Positions 24,647 to 37,472 of a DNA stretch of 64,000 bases are shown in pieces. Source of the DNA: Daphnia pulex. Lineage: Eukaryota > Arthropoda > Branchiopoda > Diplostraca > Daphniidae. Positions within the stretch are counted from its first letter, which is position 1. The number at the start of each line of letters is the position of its first letter. The notes beneath the pieces were generated by a model, which worked only from the letters and a program-made list of their open reading frames with translations, had not been told where the DNA came from and did no database searches. The translations under genes were made by a program, and so were the position numbers. The stretch spans positions 4,092,001 through 4,156,000 of the forward strand of contig NC_060017.1 of NCBI RefSeq assembly GCF_021134715.1, written 5' to 3'.

Positions 24647-25289
24647 ACTAATTATAAAATCTCAACCATCTGGACTGAATATCAACAGTTCTACGTCAGT
24701 ATGATTTCATCCTGATTTACCTGTCACATGTGCTATCCGAAAAGTACATTTACCTATGAAGGCTATGATATATGACTTCGTTAGATCTGTGCAGTACCAG
24801 CAGTATTGACTGTCGTCTCATGTGCTCTCCCGTTTCAACTAAACTAAACCAGGTAGGCCAAGTAACGACAAAATACTTAGTGGCAAGTGGCGCTATGGTA
24901 CCCCAAACAATATATTTGAATTGAATAATTATTTCAGAAATGAATGATATAAAACTACATAAGATAATTAATTTCCTTAAATTTATTGAATTTTAAAATG
25001 GATAACTTTGAAAAGCCATAGGCCTATTTTACATTTAATGAAAACATTTGCGAAATACTTTCGAATCAAAGGATAGATGGCGTGTAAAGACTCCCAAACT
25101 TGTTTATCCATGCATTGCAAAATTTCCTCTGGTGAGTGACGCAGATGAATTCAATTTAGGAACAACATAGTTGGAAAGAAAGAACAATTTACCTGTTTTC
25201 TATCTCATTGAAACGTTGTAGCATTGTTTGGTTTAAGGTGCAATCGTTGTTTTTCTTCTTCAAAAAAGTATTCAGCAAGCAATTAAAAC
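24647..25289. promoter_or_regulatory. Head-to-head promoter region SENP / Spt5
   Basis: A 643-bp spacer separates the two ATGs, which point away from each other. Both genes encode nuclear regulators, so a shared bidirectional promoter is plausible. No TATA box stands out, which fits housekeeping genes. There is no coding sequence between them. Confidence 0.5.
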
Positions 25290-28200
25290 ATGTCGGACAG
25301 CGAAGATAGTAATTTTTCCGATAGGAAGGAAGCCCTCAGTGATGCTGAAAGTTCGGTATGGTTTACACATTTCCATTTTACTTGACGAAATCTAACCTTT
25401 AAATTTTGAAGGATAATGACTCTGGTGGCCGTAGTCACAAAGCAGTAAACAAGAAATCTCTGAAAAAAGACAAATCCAAAAAGAAAAAGAAAAGGGATAA
25501 AGGTGCAAAAAAAAGTAAACGCCATAGAGGCAGTGATTCAGAAGAAGAAGAAGATGACGAAGAAGTTGAAGAGGAAGAAGAAGATGAAGATGAAGAAGAA
25601 GTTAATGGAGGAAGAAGAAAGCGAAAGAAGAGTGATAGATTTGGTGGTTTTATTCTGGAGGAAGCAGAAGTCGATGATGAGGTTGAAGATGAAGAAGAAT
25701 GGGAAGATGGAGCTGAGAACTATGGTCTGGTAGGAAACGAAGTTGACGAAATGGGGCCCACAGCGAGAGAAATTGATGGGAGACGCAGACAACAGCAAAT
25801 GTGGGAGTAAGTTGTAGATAAACACAAGCTTTAACACATTTTATCCAAAGTATTAACAATACATTTTCTCTCTACAGTAGTTCAAAAGAAGAGGAAGTAG
25901 AGGAATATTTTCGAAAGAAATATGCAGATGAAGCTACTGTTACTAGACACTTTGGAGATGGTGGTGAAGATATGACTGATGAAATTACCCAGCAAACTTT
26001 GCTACCTGGAGTCAAGTACTGTATTTAATATTTTTTTTTTTTTAAGGAAAGAGTTAACTTACAATTCTTATTTCAGAGATCCAAATCTGTGGATGGTCAA
26101 GTGCAGATTGGGAGAAGAGAAGCAAACAGTATTTCAACTGATGAGAAAATTCATTGCTTACCAATTCACAGAAGAACCATTGCAAATCAAATCAATTGTG
26201 TCTCCTGAAGGCGTCAAGGGATATATCTATGTTGAAGCTTTCAAACAAACCCACGTTAAGCAGGCGATTGACGGTATCGGTAGCCTTCGCATGGGTCTCT
26301 ATGCCCAGCAGATGGTCCCAATCAAGGAAATGACCGATGTTCTACGAGTTGTAAAAGAACAGAGTGTAATGAAGCCCAAATCATGGGTTCGTCTGAAGCG
26401 AGGCATATTCAAGGATGATATTGCCCAAGTTGATTATGTGGATGTAGCTCAAAATCAGGTTCATCTAAAATTGATCCCACGAATTGACTATAGCAGGCCA
26501 CGTGGAGCTCTACGAACTGCTCAATCTGATGCAGAAGCAAAGAAAAAACGCAAAATTCGTCCACCGTTAAAACTGTTTGATCTGGAAGCTATCAGAGCAG
26601 TCGGCGGAGAAGTTACAAGTGATGGCGATTTCCTTATTTTTGAGGGGAACCGATACTCCCGTAAAGGTTTTCTTTACAAAAATTTTTCTATGACCGCGAT
26701 CCTTGCCGATGGTGTTAAACCTACATTGATTGAACTCGAGCGTTTTGAAGAGGCTGTAGAAGGGGTTGACATGGCCGTAAGTGTTATTCCAATTGTTTTT
26801 TATTTTTAATATTTAGGTCCTTTTCTGTCGTTAACTCATAATATAATTCTTATCTAGGTTCGAATTGTATCGGGTAAAGAAGAAGCAACCCATAATTTTG
26901 CTACAGGAGACGCTGTCGAAGTTTGTGAAGGTGAACTTATTCATCTCCGTGGAAAAATTGTGGCCATTGATGGCAATAAAATCACGGTCATGCCGAGACA
27001 CGAAGATCTCAAGGACCCCTTGGAGTTTCAGGCTCACGAGTTGAAAAAGTATTTCTCGATGGGTGACCATGTTCGCGTCATTGCCGGCCGCTACGAAAAC
27101 GATACAGGACTCATTGTTCGTGTTGAGGACAACATGGTTGTACTCTTTTCAGATCTTACAATGCATGAACTTAAAGTTTTGCCCAGAGACCTACAGTTGT
27201 GCTCTGACATGGCAACAGGAGTCGACTCCATGGGCCAGTACCAGTGGGGTGATCTGGTTCAACTTGACGCCCAGTCTGTTGGTGTTATCGTTCGATTGGA
27301 GCGGGAAAATTTCCAAGTATGTCTTGAACGATTCTCACACTTTCAGAGATCTAACTCTTGTTTTTTTATTTCATTAGGTTCTAAATATGCACGGAAAAGT
27401 TGTAGCAGTCCGACCGCAAGCTCTACAACGTCGTAAAGAGAATCGCCAAGCCGTAGCGTTGGATTCCGAGCAAAACACCATACAACGAAAGGATATTGTT
27501 AAAGTGATCGATGGACCTCATTCTGGTCGTCAAGGAGAAATCCGTCATCTTTATCGCAACTTCGCGTTCCTTCACTCCCGAATGATGCTTGAGAATGGTG
27601 GCATATTCGTTTGTAAAACTCGCCATCTTGTATTGGCCGGCGGTAGTAAAGGTGCTGCTTCAGGTTCACCAGCAGTATCGAGTTTGGGCTACATGTCACC
27701 CAGAATTTCTTCACCCATGCACCCGAGCGGAGGAGGAGGCGGGGGAGGGGGAGGAGGTGGAAGAGGCGGTGGACGTGGAGGAGGAGGTGGTCGTGGAGGT
27801 GGGGGTGGTGGATTTGGACGAGGTGGAAGAATTGGGCGAGATCGAGATTTGATTGGAAAGACCATTAAAGTTACACAAGGTCCATACAAAGGTCACATCG
27901 GAATTGTCAAGGTAAATTTTTGAAAACGTGTTTTTTCCCCTCTAGGAAAAGAATAAAGCATCTTCTTTTTTCATCCTTTCAGGACGCAACAGATTCAACA
28001 GCCCGCGTCGAATTACATTCTAAATGTCAAACAGTATCCGTTGACCGAACTCGAATTGCCGTTGTTGGAGGACCCTCCAAATCTGGCGCTGTTTCTACGT
28101 ACAGCCAAACTCCTGCTTCACAGGCTGAAGGCCGTGATACACCCATGTATGCTTCTGGATCTCGTACTCCGATGTATGGATCACAAACTCCACTGTACGA

Positions 28201-29107
28201 TGGTTCACGTACTCCTCACTATGGTGGTATGACACCTTCTCATGATGGATCCCGTACACCTGGACAATCCGGAGCTTGGGATCCAACCGTTACCAATACA
28301 CCTGCTCGATCGACCGACTATGGAGATTTGGACAATTGGGATGATCAGTCTCCTTCGCCAGCCTATAACCCGGCGACTCCTGGGTCAGCCTACCATGTTG
28401 ACACTCCACAAGGACCCTACACCCCTCACACACCAGGAACATCCTACGGTTCAGATCACACTTATTCACCCTACCAGCCCAGTCCGAGTCCGGCACCTTA
28501 TCAAGCCTCACCGAGTCCATCCGGTTATGCTCCGACTCCTAGCCCAAGTACTGGGTTGCCATTCCATCCATCACCTGGAATGGCTTCAAGTTATACATCG
28601 CCATCTCCCATGAGTTATAGCCCTATGACTCCGGGTGTAGCTCCGTCACCTCTCAATCCTCAGACACCAGGGGCCGGAATGGATTCGTTGTCTTCTCAGG
28701 ACTGGTATACCACCGACATAGAAGTACGTTTCAAGGATTCGCATAGTGATGCGGGACTCTCGGGACAGGTAATATTATTGATACTTCATATTAATTCATT
28801 TTCTTTTTCACTTAATAAATTAATATTTTTTAATGTGTAATTTTAGAGTGGTATCATCCGTGGCATATCTGGTGGTATGTGCTCTCTTTTCTTACCGGCC
28901 GAGGATCGAGTTGTAACAGTTGCTGGGGAGTTGTTAGAGCCCATCGTGCCAAGTCGGCGAGATCGAGTCAAAATCATTTTGGGAGAAGAAAGAGAAAGCT
29001 GTGGCCAGTTGCTTTCTATCGACCACCAAGAAGGCGTTGTTAAACTAGAATCTGGCGACGTTCGAATGTTCCAGCTGCGGTACCTTTGCAAGATGACGGC
29101 ACGATAA
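25290..29107 (+). CDS. Spt5: Transcription elongation factor Spt5 (DSIF large subunit)
   Basis: Binds Spt4 to form DSIF, which clamps RNA polymerase II and controls promoter-proximal pausing and elongation. Eight exons: 25290-25355, 25412-25806, 25878-26015, 26077-26776, 26858-27316, 27378-27911, 27983-28768 and 28847-29107, total 3339 nt and 1112 residues (human about 1087). The N-terminus has a Lys-rich then Glu/Asp-rich acidic region. The NGN domain starts [23 protein letters not shown] repeats follow ([79 protein letters not shown]). A Gly/Arg-rich linker precedes the fourth of these. The CTR has repeated [19 protein letters not shown] motifs, the targets of P-TEFb phosphorylation in this family. 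The end carries the last KOW ([20 protein letters not shown]). The protein ends KMTAR. Confidence 0.97.
27728..27830 (+). repeat. Purine-rich (GGA/GGT)n tract encoding the Gly/Arg linker of Spt5
   Basis: A G-rich low-complexity stretch encodes an unbroken run of glycines and then RGG/GRGG repeats between two KOW domains. Human Spt5 has a shorter Gly/Arg-rich linker at the same place, after the [11 protein letters not shown] motif that is also kept here. RGG repeats are usual targets of arginine methylation. Confidence 0.75.
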
Positions 29108-29393
29108 AATGACCAGTTGCGTATTTGCGGGCCCCGACTTTACTTGGAACAAACAAACAAAATTCTTCACTTTCATTTGGGCTAGAAATTCACTGTAGCT
29201 TTGATGAGTTATATTGACGAGGGAACTTCAGAATGAAATGCCAATCGTTTTCATGTAACTGCTTGAAATAGTACGGATGAATACATGAAGTTTTCGAATA
29301 CGGATAATAAGCAGTTTCCCATACATTCACATTGATTTTTAAACTCGAAAATTAAAAAAAACGGATAACAACGTAATTTATTTATAACAAAAT

Positions 29394-30154
29394 TTATGAG
29401 CATTGCGTATAGGTAGTAACAACATTTCCGATCTTTTGAGTAACTGTTTTACATCCTGTCCCCTGATGTAAATCATCTGTGAAACCAAACATGGAATCCA
29501 TATTATCAAATTGCATATCCATTCCACCAAACATATCATCATCATCCTATATAAATTTTAAAAAAGAAACATTTGGTAAGTTAGAATAAAAATATTTTGC
29601 TTAGTTTAATAAAACTTGCATTAAAAATGTTGCCAAAATTGAACATTGAGTCTGCTTTCTTTTGATGCTTTTTGTTGGTTGGAGAATGAAACTTGTGATG
29701 GAAGTCTCCAAAATGCTGATCAAACTGCATCATAAAATCATCGAAATTGAAGTTGTAAGCAAACTTTGAATGTTGATTCCCATTGTTTCTTGTGCCCTCT
29801 GCACCAAAATCATCATATTGTTTCCTTTTCTTGGGGTTGGAGAGTATTTCATAAGCTGTAAAATACATAGCAACAACAGAAATGAAATCTTAGTTTGTTA
29901 ATTTTGAGGCCAAAAAATGCAAAACAAATGTTACCTTCAGCAATATCTCTAAACTTTTCTTCAAATGCTGGATTTTTGTCAGGGTGATATTTCAGGGCAA
30001 GTTTGCGAAAAGCTTTCTTGATTTCCCTTTCTGTTGCCTTGCTATCAACTCCTAGAATATCGTAGTAATTGCTGCCACCGATAGCTTCGATTGAATGTTT
30101 GGAAATATGTACAAGAAGAATAACAAACGAAGTTATGCAAATGAGTTTTCTCAT
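29394..30154 (-). CDS. DNAJB9: ER-resident DnaJ co-chaperone (DNAJB9/ERdj4-like)
   Basis: ER-lumen J-protein that helps BiP and acts in ER-associated degradation and control of IRE1. Three exons: 30154-29935, 29855-29620 and 29546-29394, total 609 nt and 202 residues (human about 223). The start at 30154 gives [16 protein letters not shown], a signal sequence. The J domain follows ([20 protein letters not shown], then HPD in [12 protein letters not shown]) and [10 protein letters not shown]. Next is an Asn/Phe/His-rich middle part and the conserved DNAJB9 end [19 protein letters not shown]. The second intron uses a GC donor (GCAAGT at 29,619); a GT donor three bases on would break the frame. 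No C-terminal KDEL is present, as in the family. It lies 286 bp from the end of Spt5, tail to tail. Confidence 0.93.
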
Positions 30155-30926
30155 GATCACTCAACAAAAGGAACAAGAAAACAAGGAACTCAACAAGGAA
30201 AAATGGAGATATCACTGCGAAAATGATAACGTGGATTATTTTGCGTACCTCGAAAGTTCTTATAGTCGAAATTGACTACGTATTTTTTAAATGTTTTTTT
30301 ATTTATGAGTTGGAATGTGTTCATTCGTCTAGAAGATTGAAGATGCTCCTCCCCTTTATTGCGCAACATCACCTTATCCTTGGGCACATTAGCCGATTAA
30401 CTATTACACTTCTCTAGGTTAGGTATATTATAAAATTTTGAATAGCTGAATTTCAGGAATAATTATTTAACAACACGATTAAAATAACTTAGATATTTTG
30501 TTATTAATTTTGTATTAAACGCAAGGGTGCGTTTTGGAAATGCATGTGTTGATGAACGGGCGATAGATGTCTCCCTCAAGCTTCTTTTCCGACGCATCAA
30601 GACAAGGAATTCTCAATCTGCGACGACTACCAGACGACGGTAGGCGATGAAATGCATCGTCCTGAAATCTGAAGCCAATTGCGTTCTTCTCGACTAAAAT
30701 GGACAAAAATTGAATTCATCTTCCAACGCTAACTTTTCTGTTGTTGAAGAAAAGACGAAGGAAAACGGAACTTAACAGGAGCGTGTGTCGAACCACGCGG
30801 AAAGCATCATCACAACTCCCCAGTGCTCTCGAGAGAAACCCCAGGGCTTGCTCAATCGACTAGTCTCTGGCTAGACTTGCTTGCTCTTTGTGCCAGCGCC
30901 ATTTTGATGTGCGCTGTCACCAAGTC
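30155..30926. other. Divergent region DNAJB9 / ZC3H4-like gene
   Basis: About 770 bp between two divergent starts. The sequence from about 30,770 to 30,926 is more GC-rich and should be the 5' UTR of the plus-strand gene. No clear promoter element or coding frame. Confidence 0.5.
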
Positions 30927-33900
30927 ATGGCTCTGCATGGTGTGTTTGCCAATGACCTCCAATTCGGCAAAGGCGTCGATTCTGATCAAGCTCAAGATGA
31001 TGAAAGGTTTGAGTATATTCCTATCCTACCCTCCCTTCTCTGCCCTTCCACTTGCTTTCCAAACATCCGATTCTTAGAACAAGGCCTCGATGGATTGTCG
31101 AAAAGAAACAAGATTTTCTCCTCGAATTATGGAATTAATTTTCTTGATTTCACTTGGTTGATCAGTTTCTTAATTGCTGGTTATCGAAACTCCGTTAGTT
31201 TGGATAGTTAGGACTCTTGTTAAGTTTGTTCTTTATCATCTCCGTCGTTGCCAGTCCATCTTTTTTTTATTATTTTATTTTTCAACTCAAGCAATGAATG
31301 AAAATGCTTTACATTTAAGAGCATGTTCTACTAAGTAATTTGACAGGAAAATAATCGAAAGAATTTTATGTTTAACTCCGTTTCAGAATGAAATTCTCAA
31401 TTTCGGCTGGTTTTCACGTATCACGCGATGGTCACGTGATCCATTATGCATGCCCTTCTTTTCACTATCACTCCTTACACTTAAAAATATTCCCTCGACT
31501 TGCGTCTGTGGAATGATAATGACATCCCGTTATCTCTTTTTCCTAAATTTTAACAACAGTTGGTTATTTCTCTAAAGTAATGTGAAGCTCTAATGGAAAG
31601 GAAAGAGATAAAATGATGGTCTTTATGCTACAATATGGAATGATGTGTACCAGGCCCAGAATGAAATTTAATTTTAGTTCATCTTCTTGTTAGGGATAAC
31701 GTAGATGATGCAGATTTAGAGGAAGGCGAAATCGCTTCTGACGATGAAGAAGTCCCCCAAGAAGATAAAAAGAAAGAAGACAAAACGGAGGTTAAATCTA
31801 CGGCGAATAAAGGCGATGTGGCCAAGGAAGATTTTAAAACGGTAACACTTAACCAAAGCGAGAGACAGGATTCTCTCAACTTTAAAACTACAGGAGCCAA
31901 TGCCGAAAAACGACGAGATAAACGGGCGCCATCTAACACCAACAGCAGCCGGACACGCAAACGAGCAGGAGAAGACGACGTGCCTAGTCACCGGGATTCC
32001 CATGTATGTTCCGTTTAGAATTCAACTTTATAACTCAAACAACTAATCTTTTAACATTTTTAATTAGCGCAAACGACGACGGACACAGGAAGCAGATAAC
32101 GAAGACGTTGATGATGGAGAATATGACAACGTGAATGCACGGGGGCATTCGCCGATCGAGCGGCTTCAGAGATATGGCGGAGGTGAATCAGCTGGAAGCG
32201 ACTACGAGGATAACAATATGAGCTCAGTTCGTCGTCAGCGGGGAAATGATGCGAGATCCAGAAGAAACAGCCCGCCGAGACGAAGACCCGCCAGTGGTGG
32301 TGGTCGGGATCGTGGAGGTGATAGAAGGCGACCGGAACGGGATCGTTCCGAGAGAGATCGAAGAGCAGCAAAGAACAATCCTCCTCAATCCAACATGTCC
32401 TCCAATAAAATGAAAGAGGAATCCATCTGCGCATTTTATATGGAGGGGAAGTGCTCAAGAGGAAATGATTGCCCCTACTCTCACGCCGCCCTTCCACCCC
32501 GCAAAATGGAACTTTGTAAATTCTATTTGATGGATTGCTGTGCCAAAAAGGAAAAGTGTCTTTACCTTCACAAAGACTTTCCTTGCAAGTTTTTTCACAC
32601 AGGTTAGTTTAATTTTTATACATTTTGTTCTATTGTCAGAAGTAATGAACCATTTTTATGTACAATTTTATTTAGGCAAAAAGTGTCGACACAGTGCGGA
32701 AGAGTGCAAATTTAGCCATGAGCCACTCTCGGAAACAATGCGGGCAATCTTAATCAAGCACATTGAAACAGCACCTCGAGAAATTCTCGGCGATTTTCCC
32801 AGACTCACTCGCGAAGAAACTATTCAGGTACAAGTCTTATTTGACAATTCATCGAGTGTTTTGTAATAACGATATTTATTGACTTCATCAGGCCATCGAC
32901 CACTTCTCACCACTACCCAATGGGCGTGAAAAACGGCCTCATGTTCCAGTTCTGTTCGACCAGGCTGGAAACCAATCAACCGGTGGGAATACCAACAAAA
33001 CTGAAACCGTTCAAAAAGATGCCAGTAGACATCACAACCATGCACAGCTAGCAGAAAGAAACGACGATTGCACCCGTCGAGTAGCTTTTTATCAGGATTC
33101 GACCGTGACAGAAGCAGAGCACGGTCGCGGAGAACAGCCGGAAGAGAACAGCCGAAGTATCTGGTTCGGTCAGTTGCGGCAAGAAAGGACGAACGAACGG
33201 AGTAATTCCCAAAATCCAGTTGATGAATTACCGAGAGAAAAGATCGAGGAGCAACACTATTCTCCACCAGCAACAGCAGTCAAGGAAGAGGAACGACAAC
33301 AACCTGTTGATTATTTATCAAAGCTTCCAGCCAGACAGCGCCAACTCTACCGTCGCATCCAACAGCAACAGCGGGAACCAGCTTCTACCCAAGAAGGATT
33401 AGATCCACGGAATGAGAAAAATTCCATGGACGACAAGTGGTATTCCAGCGACGAAGAAGAGACAAGCGAATCCATTACCGACCTTTTAAAAAGCATCCGA
33501 CAAAAACCTGAAGTACACGACGACAAAGAAGGTTCAGCTCCTGCGCTTACCAATTTGAATTTAACTTCGCTGGAAAACATCAACGTGGCTGAAATCGCCA
33601 AAGCCCTGTCATCTTTGCAGCAAAATCAAACTTCATCAGGCGAGTATGGTGGTAGCTCTTCGGGTCCGGAATCCACCAGCAGGAGAGATCCTCGCACGCG
33701 TGACCCTCGTGTGCGAAGTAGCGCCCAAGTATCAACCTCCAGTGTAGGAATGGGTGACATTGACCTTCGGGTCTCTGCAACGTCTCGCCAAGACATTGAT
33801 TTGAGATTAGACAACCGAATAACTGCGGATGTAGATCTACGAAGTGGCCTGGTGCCACCACTCGGAAATCTTGATGACATCGGATCCTCTGACGTTGATC

Positions 33901-34610
33901 TCAGGCGCCTCTCCTTACCTTTCAAGTCGGCACCAGTCCACAAGCCGGCTCCCGAGATAGAAGCCTCCATCACCACTCGACCTCCAATGGAATATCAAGT
34001 GTGGCTGGTTGATTACATCCCACTCGATTACAGTCTCATACGAGTGCAGGCCAATTGGGCTCATTTAGATCCACGCCAGCAAAAGGGAAGTGCTTTTGTA
34101 CGTGATTTTACAAGCACCGACCCTCCTGCAATACCACTCGGCCCGGCTAGTCCTGATCCTGTTCCCGTTGCAGCTCCCATCCGGCATTATGAGCCAGAAC
34201 CATCAACTTACAGCCCCCTACGAGCGGCTCCAAATGATCCGCGGGCTCGGGATCCACGCCGTGTAGCTGCCCCACAGTCACATCAGACGTCGATGCTCCC
34301 AGATAAGCGAGGCATTTCCGGAGGTGTTGGACTACTAGGAGCTGCTCCACCGGGTATGCTTCCTTTACTACCGAAAGGAAGTTCTCTAGATATTTTGCCG
34401 CAAGAAACGTCTTACGCTAACTTCCGGAACGTCAACCCATCTTACGGCGATCGGAATGCTAGTGATGAATTGAATCAGCCATCACGACAGGTCGAAAACC
34501 GTCGGGATCCGCGCCAACGGGATCCACGCCAACAAAAGAACTCGCCAGCTATTGCCGACTCGTCGGAGAGATCGTACACCCCTCCTCCGAATGAGCGAGT
34601 CTTCCGTTAA
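30927..34610 (+). CDS. CCCH zinc-finger protein, ZC3H4/ZC3H6 - Suppressor of sable family
   Basis: Nuclear RNA-binding protein. Known members (Drosophila Su(s), vertebrate ZC3H4) work with WDR82 to stop unproductive or aberrant RNA polymerase II transcription. Five exons: 30927-31006, 31694-32003, 32068-32602, 32676-32827 and 32892-34610, total 2796 nt and 931 residues. The start gives MALHGVFANDLQFGKG. DADLEEGEIASDDEE follows, typical of the family N-terminus. Basic Arg-rich and Arg/Asp/Glu-rich stretches come next. Three zinc fingers are visible: CAFYMEGKCSRGNDCPYSH, CKFYLMDCCAKKEKCLYLH and CKFFHTGKKC with CKFSH. The long last exon is disordered, with Gln-rich parts, several DPR-type motifs (RDPRTRDPRVR, DPRARDPRR, RDPRQRDPRQQ) and four D-I/V-DLR motifs. 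The long first intron (31007-31693) holds no gene. Family confidence is high; which vertebrate paralog is closest is open. Confidence 0.9.
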
Positions 34611-35648
34611 GCTCTTATGATTTATATGTGGGACGCTCCAATCGAACTTGTGTATTTTGTTGAGTGAATTAGTTGAAAGGGTCTTGACATTTGCTTAAGA
34701 ATATTTGGCTGAACCATTTCTATACTTGGATTGTTCGGAACTGTACAGCGATATAATGTTCTACGCTTGATTGGATCACAATTCCACCGTGTCTCATTTG
34801 TTTGATATACACATAATCATTATCCGATCAACGATTATGGCATTGTTTTTTCAGTCCTCTGATGAAAAGCCATTATTTCATTTCATACTCGTTTTATCCG
34901 CTAAATTACCAGGATTTTTCTCGATTTAATATGTTCATTTTTGATGTTGATAACATGTATTGGATCCTGTAGACTTAGATAAGCAATCTGTACAATCCGT
35001 GAGAAGGTAACCATACACTTTTATTACTACCTACTACTTTTATTACTGCACCAAATTGCGTTTCTATCTTGCTTTCATTGATTTTGGATTACGTATGATT
35101 CTTGGGACTCCCAAGACGGACGTCCAAGGTTTTGGTTGTTTGAATCGCGCTCTTTGCTTCTTACTGTCACGTTGCCAGGTTTCTAGAAAGAAAATGTGTG
35201 ATCGAAGAAAGAAAAAATTGTTTGGCAACAGACATTTCCCGCCAAATTATTGGTTTGTTGAAAGTTGAAATGTCTGGCCAGGGGAATGTGAAAAACCAAA
35301 ATATCGTAAAATTTTGGTGTATTTACCAATGGATCTAAATAATAACGAAAAATATATTTTTCCTTAAAAAAATTGTTTTACGACTATTTAAAAAATACAT
35401 ATTACTTCATTTATTTTTTTCGAGAGTAGTTAGCAACACTGCATGTGAAGCACTCTTCTGACAGAAAAATAGAAAAGAGCGGCTGAGAGTTCAGACACGA
35501 TTTACAAGAGTTAGCAGCTAACATATACATAACCTTCAGTTAGTATATACTTGAAATCAGAATAGTGCTTTCAATATTTCAAATTCTAAAGCTAAATATA
35601 AGATAAGCCATTTTTGAGTTCTTAACTAGAAATTATAGTTGTCATAAA
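34611..35648. other. Intergenic region ZC3H4-like / RFC2
   Basis: About 1 kb of AT-rich DNA between two plus-strand genes. It holds the 3' UTR of the zinc-finger gene and the RFC2 promoter and 5' UTR. A 70-codon plus frame at 35,056-35,268 lacks any domain and is not called. Confidence 0.55.
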
Positions 35649-37472
35649 ATGGAAGTTGATGGAGCATCAGATACAACATTGGTTGATTCCTCAAAAATTA
35701 GTGGAAGAAAGGATAATATGCCATGGTAATTGTTAGTTTTCACAGTAGTTAGACAAGTGAACAACAGTAGTCTATCTTTGGTAATTGAAAATGATTATCA
35801 GTATAGATACCTTGACTTTCATTTTTCATTACAGATATTTTCACGTTGAAATAGTTATTCACTTCATTCAAATTGTGTACATGTTTTATTCGTTACAATG
35901 TCTGTCTTATTGTGTTAAAGGGTTGAAAAATACCGCCCTACAACCTTTGGAGAAATTGTTGGAAACGAGGATGCTGTTGGAAGATTAGAGGTGTTTGCAA
36001 GAGAAGGAAATACTCCAAATATCATTATTGCTGTAAGTAAAGGTGTATTTAGTCATTTGAACTCTCAAGTCTACAAAATGTTTTATAAACTTTTTTTCAG
36101 GGTCCTCCTGGTGTAGGGAAAACCACTACAATCCTATGTTTAGCCCGCACTTTACTTGGTATTGACTTGTTTTATTTTTTGTCAGTGATATAACTCAGAT
36201 TTAATTTTCATAATTATAACTGCTATAGGCCCAAACTACAAAGAGGCTGTCTTGGAACTGAATGCATCAAACGAAAGAGGAATTGATATTGTGAGAAACA
36301 AAATCAAAATGTTTGCACAGCAAAAAGTTACTTTGCCTAAAGGCAGACAAAAGATTGTCATTCTGGATGAAGCAGACAGGTACTAATCAAATATTGCTGT
36401 GATTAATTGTATTAACATTAAAATTTGGTTTTATTTCATTAAAGCATGACTGAAGGCGCTCAACAGGCTCTCCGACGTAAAGTGAAATTTTAGAATATTT
36501 TAGAATATTTACTTACTTTATGTTTTCGTTCAAACGACAGGCACAATGGAGTTGTTTAGTAAAACAACACGATTTGCCTTGGCCTGCAACACGAGCGAAA
36601 AAATTATTGAACCTATTCAGGTAGGCAATGACATCCATTTTTATATTTATTCTCTCATTATCATTTTTATTCTCATTCTTTAGAGTCGTTGCGCCATGAT
36701 TAGATACGGGAAGCTAACTGATGCTCAAATTCTTCAAAAAATGATAGAAGTTTGTAAATTAGAAAAAGTCAGTCATACTGATGACGGATTGGAAGCCATT
36801 GTTTTTACTGCGCAAGGAGATTTGCGACAAGTGTGTTAAATATTACATAGTTAGAATCAGGTTTGTTAACAATTTTACTTTTAGGGTCTAAATAATCTGC
36901 AGTCAACTGTGCAAGGATTTGACCACGTAAACAGTGAAAATGTTTTCAAAGTAAGCTATTCATGATCAAGACATCTATACATATTCTTTTAATACTTTGT
37001 CATATTAACAGGTATGTGATGAACCTCATCCAATGCTCATTAAAGATATGATTGACCATTGCGTGAAGGGGAAAATTGATGAAGCGTATACGGTGTGTAT
37101 ATTACTAGTTACGATAAAAGGAATAATAATTTTGCAACTCGTTGTTTAATTTTTAAATGCAGATCATGTCTCATTTGTATGAACTGGGTTATGCGGCTGA
37201 AGATATCATATCAAGCGTGTTTCGAGTTTGCAGAAATCATACCATTCCAGAATACATCATGCTTGAATTTATTCAGGTAAGTTGTTCAATGTTTTCTTTT
37301 TTACAGCTTTGGTCGTGAATTGAAATGTTTTGGTTTGTGAATCTTTCCATCAAAGGAAATTGGTTTGACCCACATGAAAATTGCCCAAGGAATGGGTTCT
37401 TTGTTGCAGATGTCAGGCCTTCTTGCGCGGCTATGCAAAAAAGTTATTGCTCCTGAAAAGCTATCATATTGA
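35649..37472 (+). CDS. RFC2: Replication factor C subunit 2 (RFC40)
   Basis: Small AAA+ subunit of the clamp loader that opens PCNA and places it on primer-template DNA during replication and repair. Eleven exons: 35649-35725, 35921-36032, 36101-36158, 36229-36379, 36445-36476, 36541-36620, 36684-36830, 36885-36950, 37012-37092, 37163-37276 and 37356-37472, total 1035 nt and 344 residues (human about 354). [20 protein letters not shown] is at the N-terminus. Walker A is GPPGVGKTT, Walker B is VILDEADSM, and the SRC motif is [35 protein letters not shown] and [19 protein letters not shown] identify RFC2 rather than RFC4 or RFC5. It ends [17 protein letters not shown]. One donor is GTGTGT (after 36,830), but the frame is exact. 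Confidence 0.97.

Noticed and set aside
25538-25837. Minus-strand Phe/Ile/Ser-rich frame
   Set aside because: Antisense shadow of the acidic Glu/Asp region of Spt5.
27689-27889. Minus-strand proline-rich frame
   Set aside because: Exact antisense of the Gly-rich linker of Spt5; the proline runs come from the G-rich coding strand.
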